Shown piece after piece: positions 60,342 through 64,000 of a stretch of DNA of 64,000 nucleotides. The first letter of the stretch is position 1, and each line of letters opens with the position of its first letter. Under the pieces are notes generated by a model. That model searched no databases. It had not been told where the DNA came from and worked only from the letters and a program-made list of their open reading frames with translations. Source of the DNA: Augochlora pura (Eukaryota > Arthropoda > Insecta > Hymenoptera > Halictidae); NCBI RefSeq assembly GCF_028453695.1, contig NC_135780.1, positions 14,166,376 to 14,230,375 of the forward strand. Direction: 5' to 3'. The position numbers were made by a program, and so were the translations under genes.

Positions 60342-60390
60342 ACTGACTCCGCCCACTACGCGCGTTCCCTTTCGCGAAGCGGGAAATTTT
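60342..60390 (-). promoter_or_regulatory. ush: Candidate TATA-less core promoter of ush
   Basis: On the minus strand an initiator-like TCAGT sits at 60346-60342. Just upstream are a GGGCGG GC box (60349-60354) and TTTCGCGAAGCGGGAAA (60370-60386), whose GCGGGAAA half is a consensus E2F site in inverted arrangement with TTTCGCG. There is no TATA box at -30 and no clear DPE. The position, 600 nt upstream of the start codon at the edge of the AT-rich block, suits a promoter. The motif assignments are inference. Confidence 0.4.
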
Positions 60391-60434
60391 AAATGACTCG
60401 CTCTTACCGGCTGGAAGCTGCGTTTCGACGACAC

Positions 60435-60989
60435 TAGATGGCGACAACGAATCTTGAGAAAGATTATTCCAGATGCAATAAATGTAAATGCTCTAAACTC
60501 TAAAGCTAAATAGCGTTCGAGGAGAAACGGCATCTTGAATGACCAGATATTCCGAGAACTAGATCGTAATTCAAAATCTAATATTCTGAGAGTTATGCAA
60601 ATATTTCAAGATCGAGGAAACTGTTTCAAAGTAGTTTTACCGAAATCTGAAGTGTCTGACAACGAGTTCGTTGACTTCTTCCAACAACATCAAACTATGG
60701 ATATGGATCACGGGCAAACCTAGTTTGGTATCTAGACCTTGAAAAGTTACTCGCGTTGAATCTAATGGCAGCCTTGGTACGTTCACAGATATGGATTCAG
60801 AGAGATGATTTTCAATCAGGTTTCAAATTGAATGACTTCGTAACTGCACGTATGTACTCGTTCCACCCAACCGTTCTGACCGATATCTAGCGACATCTTT
60901 GATACCTCTGGTAAGAATATACCTAATGTCCGTACGATATTAAAGATGGCGCTCCGTGAAGTTTAGCAGCTGCAGGTACAGATGGCATC
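60435..60989. promoter_or_regulatory. Cluster of AGATGGCG-type (CTCF-like) motifs upstream of the ush promoter
   Basis: Related words occur four times: TAGATGGCGAC at 60435-60445, AAAGATGTCGCTAG on the minus strand at 60887-60900, AGATGGCGCT at 60944-60953 and AGATGGCATC at 60980-60989. TAGATGGCGC-like words match the core bound by CTCF in flies and vertebrates. The cluster sits where GC-rich DNA gives way to AT-rich DNA, fitting a boundary upstream of ush. Binding is inference. Confidence 0.35.
60514..60723 (+). CDS. Unidentified short open frame, protein-like composition
   Basis: Open from after a TAG at 60511 to TAG at 60723, reading ...ILNDQIFRELDRNSKSNILRVMQIFQDRG... and ending QQHQTMDMDHGQT. 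Composition is balanced (D, E, F, N, Q, V), unlike the arginine-rich shadow frames elsewhere, and it lies in AT-rich DNA where open frames are rarer. There is no ATG at its beginning; the first in-frame ATG would leave about 42 residues. It could be the tail of an exon or chance. No family recognised. Confidence 0.2.
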   Translation, partial: RSRRNGILNDQIFRELDRNSKSNILRVMQIFQDRGNCFKVVLPKSEVSDNEFVDFFQQHQTMDMDHGQT

Positions 60990-61060
60990 GCACACATCAA
61001 TTATAAGCGACGTCCTTCTCTGCGATATCAACAAATGTTTATTTTGTCGGAGGTATTTTA

Positions 61061-61092
61061 ATCTAATCTAATCGAATTGAATCTAATCTAAT
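61061..61092. repeat. 5-bp array, unit TAATC
   Basis: Degenerate AATCT pentamers, the only pentamer array noticed in the AT-rich block. Confidence 0.75.
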
Positions 61093-61358
61093 AGAAATTT
61101 CAACTTATTATTTAATATTCCGCGTGCTATAATATTTTGCACTTATGCAACGATCTTAAGTATATTATTGCACAAACATGGTGTAATAGAACTTCTAATA
61201 ATGGATTGGTCATCGTTCGGTCACAGTTTGGAAACGTAAACGCTATAAGCTTTAATAATTCATTTAAATTGCACATAGACAACTAATTGTTAGCGTAGTA
61301 AGGAATTGTTGCAGTATGGAATTGTTCGCAAACTAGTCTCTCCGATGCTGTTGTTTTC

Positions 61359-61583
61359 ATGCCTTTTCGCGAAGTTTTTTTATTTTTAACCTCCATGTTT
61401 GTTTTTGTGAAACTTATGGCAAGCGTGTTTCTAGCACTCGAGGAAGAAAAGAACGCTGAAGCGCATTCTTCGGATGCAGTTTACAGTGTCATCGTTCCTT
61501 CGAATGTAAACACCTCGGGGAGTAATACTTGCGATCATCCACTATTGTCGAGACGTTCTATTTTCGTGTCAGCAACGCGATGA
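61359..61583 (+). CDS. Unidentified 74-residue ORF with hydrophobic N-terminus
   Basis: It starts at ATG and ends at TGA. Residues 5-27 (EVFLFLTSMFVFVKLMASVFLAL) are hydrophobic and resemble a signal peptide or membrane segment. Residues 28-74 are polar, with one Cys. The ATG context is poor (T at -3). No family recognised. It may be a chance ORF in AT-rich DNA, where T-rich codons favour hydrophobic residues. Confidence 0.18.
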   Translation: MPFREVFLFLTSMFVFVKLMASVFLALEEEKNAEAHSSDAVYSVIVPSNVNTSGSNTCDHPLLSRRSIFVSATR

Positions 61584-62307
61584 AGTTTGGTTAGTGCCGC
61601 GCGGGACAACAAACGCTTCAGCGAGTACCGACGAGTACCGAATCTCATCCACTGAACGTAGATTGAACCGTGGGTCGCCATGCCCAACTCACACGATACC
61701 TTTCTTGGACGGTTCTAGACCCGTTTCGCGGATCAAACACATGTCCCATGTCCCACGCGACACGCTTTCAGAACCGATCTTGAGCCGTAAGTAAGTACCT
61801 ACTGTGGCACACGACGCGACTGCCAGAATAATTCGAGGTAAATAATGCTTGCACATATTTCAATGTTTTCTATCATTTGCTACTGGGCGGATCATTATGC
61901 TTACAACGCGTTTACATTGTCCTCTATCAACAGAGTCTTACTCGAACATCGTTACTCTTGGACTGCCCAAAATTTAACACGAAGCGAAAGCCTGTGATCT
62001 ATTCGAAAGCTACGTTGCAACTTGATTCATCGTCGACGATTACAAATAAATTCAAATACCAACGATACGCTGTACGTACATCCAGTCATTTAATGATTCT
62101 CGTGCTTGTTGAAATCCAAATCTGTTAACAATTCATCATAGTTTACATACCACGCGCAGACGATCGAATGGTGCGTAGAAGCGAAGGTCGTTCCCCAAAT
62201 GGCGAAGCGAAAAGCGATACGATAGAATTTTACATGGTAATCCTTGCACAAAAACAATTGGCAACAAGGGCGGTTTGCAACAGAGTTGGGCATTAATCTA
62301 TCATTTT

Positions 62308-62433
62308 GTGATTACTTTTTTAATGAATTCCAAAGAGTGATCACTAATCAATAATCAATGAATCGTTACTAAAATACATCGGTGATGGTTAAACATAATT
62401 TCAACGTTAGTCATAATCGTTAATCATTAATCA
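62308..62433. promoter_or_regulatory. TAATCA-rich block
   Basis: TAATCA occurs at 62345, 62352, 62421 and 62428, with TGATTA at 62309. These are homeodomain or PBC-type cores. The surrounding DNA is AT-rich, which raises the chance expectation. Confidence 0.25.
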
Positions 62434-62556
62434 GGTGATTTTTTTGCAACTGCATCGCTAACGATACGTGCAGTTTATAAATCGTTTGCATGATTTCTCA
62501 AAGATCGCCTGATAGAAGACTATTTTAAAACTAAGAACACCGAAACTCAATATGGA

Positions 62557-62572
62557 GGGGGGGGGGGGGGGG
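62557..62572. repeat. Poly-G run (16 G)
   Basis: Uninterrupted G run in AT-rich DNA. Length is likely polymorphic or an assembly artefact. Confidence 0.9.
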
Positions 62573-63001
62573 AGAAAATTATCTATAAGGATAATTTATA
62601 ATCGGTATGACTGCGGCGCGACGTAACGCGACGGAAATAAGAAACCCGTCAAACGTAATCGCATTCGTGCGTCGATGCTTCTTATTTTCATATAATTGTC
62701 GACGAACACCTGTGTACGTATATATAAGAAATATGTAGGTAACCAAACCAGTAACCCGTAAAGATGACATATACACGTGTCCAGGCTTTAAAGTCGATCG
62801 AACACAAACGCGGCAGGGAACACAATGTGTCCTTGTTAGCGAGCATTCTCAATTATGTTATTCGAGATGAAAACTCATCTATGGAGTTCCATACGCAGAG
62901 TTCAGCGCGTGGGTGAATCCTCGATACTGCCTGATAAAGAGTTGTTCAGATAAATATCGGTTCGTCGAAAACATCGGTTAGGCTCAGGCCGTTTGGCGTA
63001 T

Positions 63002-63026
63002 CGCCGCGCCGTAGAACGGCGCGGCG
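63002..63026. repeat. GC-only 11-bp hairpin in AT-rich DNA
   Basis: CGCCGCGCCGT, loop AGA, ACGGCGCGGCG: perfect arms. It stands out because the flanks are AT-rich. It would form a very stable hairpin in single-stranded DNA or RNA. It is not followed by a T run that would suggest a Pol III end. Confidence 0.6.
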
Positions 63027-63697
63027 CGGTGTTATGCTGGACGCATCAATCATTAATTAAATAATAGACGCATCTATTTTCAGGTCGATGAAATCGTGGC
63101 TGGCAGTCGTATCACGTGGACACGAGATTAACGGAATCTGAGAGGCCGTCGCCAAAGTATAAGAAATTAAAACGGGAACGATATCAGTGCCCATTTGAAC
63201 ACAAAACTATTTAAAACCGTATCGATGCGTTTATTAAAGCAAACAGAGCGGACGGTTTTCAATCTGAACGTTGATTAAAAGCTTCTCAATCGTACCGCCA
63301 TTAATTGTATTAACATGCGACGGTCATGTCCTCCGATCGTGCCTCCTCGGCGTGTTTTCCGTTTCTGTTCCTGCAGAACAGTTTGATAATGCTCGCCGCG
63401 TTCAGCCACCTCATATTATTAATTCGGATCGCCTTGTCGCATTGCTGCGTTGCCGCGCCACCACGTCGCGTCCGCACGTTCGGAGGATCCGGGAAGGTCG
63501 ATCCAGCGACCTTGATGTTCTCCACAGAAGAATAAGACGTCGATTATTCACGCAAATGTTTTGCAAGAGTCTGGCGACGATTTCAAGGAATTTTTTGGTA
63601 ATCATGAATCGTGACCGGTCGCTCGTTCGACGCATTGCCAGATACACTCGCCGATTAAAAACAAAGTTAACGTCATTTTCGCGGTGTTAACGCGTGG

Positions 63698-63777
63698 TCA
63701 GTGGTTGGCGATTGTGTGTGAACGTGAACGGCATGTGTGGTCAGTCTGGTGTAAAGTGTATAGTGTAAAGTGTAGCC
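63698..63777 (+). promoter_or_regulatory. Candidate initiator and 5' leader of a gene leaving the window to the right
   Basis: TCAGT at 63698-63702, in GTGGTCAGTGGTTGG, is an arthropod initiator-like match, followed by GTG-rich sequence. A second TCAGT is at 63741-63745 and then four copies of a GTGTAAA-like heptamer. There is no TATA box. Insect leaders often look like this, but no coding exon follows before 64000. The strand is inferred from the TCAGT match. Confidence 0.3.
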
Positions 63778-64000
63778 GTCGCGTACAGCGCACTCCATCG
63801 TCGCGCAGCGCCGCGCCGTACGCTGATCACGAGTCCGTCGAATGATTCTCTCGTTGTCTATCATGAGTATTGGTAGCCTTTGAATTCGTCAAATCGGCAG
63901 GCGCGTACTGCTTTGTGAGAATCAATGCTGGTTAATTAAAGACTGTGAGGAATCATTAAAAACGCCGCAGCCAGCGGTCATTAACGTCGAGTCTAGTCGA

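Larger units (their letters stand above)
59745..60344 (-). other. ush: 5' untranslated leader of ush, uORF-rich
   Basis: This is the minus-strand stretch between the inferred start site and the MSRRKQ start codon. It is about 600 nt if unspliced and contains four short upstream ORFs, one overlapping the main start, plus a (GA)n tract. The leader may hold an unrecognised intron; I saw no strong donor-acceptor pair. Extent depends on the inferred start site. Confidence 0.5.
60990..63690. other. AT-rich intergenic or upstream block
   Basis: Much lower GC than 1-58000 and few tandem repeats. It holds the weak ORF at 61359, the TAATCA-rich block, a poly-G run and a GC-only hairpin. A CCGTAAGTAAG donor-like word lies near 61787 and an acceptor-like ctattttcag ends at about 63084, both plus strand and both unsupported otherwise. 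Confidence 0.45.

Noticed and set aside
62090..62293. ATG-started 67-codon minus-strand ORF (MPNSVANRPCCQLFLC...)
   Set aside because: No recognisable domain, no promoter or splice context, and a length easily reached by chance.
1..64000. CRISPR arrays, insertion sequences and bacterial operons
   Set aside because: The tandem repeats lack the unique spacers of CRISPR. No transposase or operon-like packing is present, and the DNA is metazoan in character.

Overview
The window looks like nuclear DNA of an insect, most likely a hymenopteran (bee-like). The reasons are a CpG-rich background dominated by TCG/CGA words, very dense simple-sequence repeats, no operon-like gene packing, and one recognisable metazoan exon. 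Species cannot be read from the sequence. Most long open frames run through GC-rich tandem repeats and show no recognisable domains; I treat them as non-coding.

The one gene I recognise is on the minus strand. At 59705-59744 a 40-nt coding segment reads MSRRKQSNPKPLK plus the first base of an Arg codon and runs straight into a GTGAGT splice donor. MSRRKQ is the NuRD-recruiting N-terminal motif of FOG, SALL and BCL11 zinc-finger proteins. The SNP core and the following K(R) fit the FOG/ZFPM family best, whose insect member is u-shaped (ush). A leader with four upstream ORFs lies at about 59745-60344. It is preceded by a TATA-less promoter with an initiator-like TCAGT, a GC box and an E2F-type site. 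No FOG zinc-finger exon was found at lower coordinates, so 1-59704 is read as part of a very large ush intron 1.

Layout. 1-58200: GC-rich intronic sequence with roughly seventy tandem arrays listed, including about nineteen 7-bp-unit arrays with different units. Between them are calmer islands with homeodomain (TAATTA), POU octamer (ATGCAAAT) and palindromic sites that may be enhancers (5.77, 7.25, 9.64, 13.8-14.7, 24.9-25.2, 29.8 and 36.1 kb). 58200-60450: ush promoter-proximal region with exon 1, an E-box cluster and the promoter. 60450-63690: a much more AT-rich stretch starting with four AGATGGCG-type (CTCF-like) motifs and holding a few short unidentified ORFs. 63690-64000: an initiator-like start region on the plus strand, perhaps the first exon of a neighbour that leaves the window.

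The likely logic is a FOG-type GATA cofactor gene whose first exon carries the NuRD-binding peptide, with translation possibly tuned by upstream ORFs and transcription by enhancers in a giant first intron. The exon call is well supported. The regulatory calls are motif-level inference.
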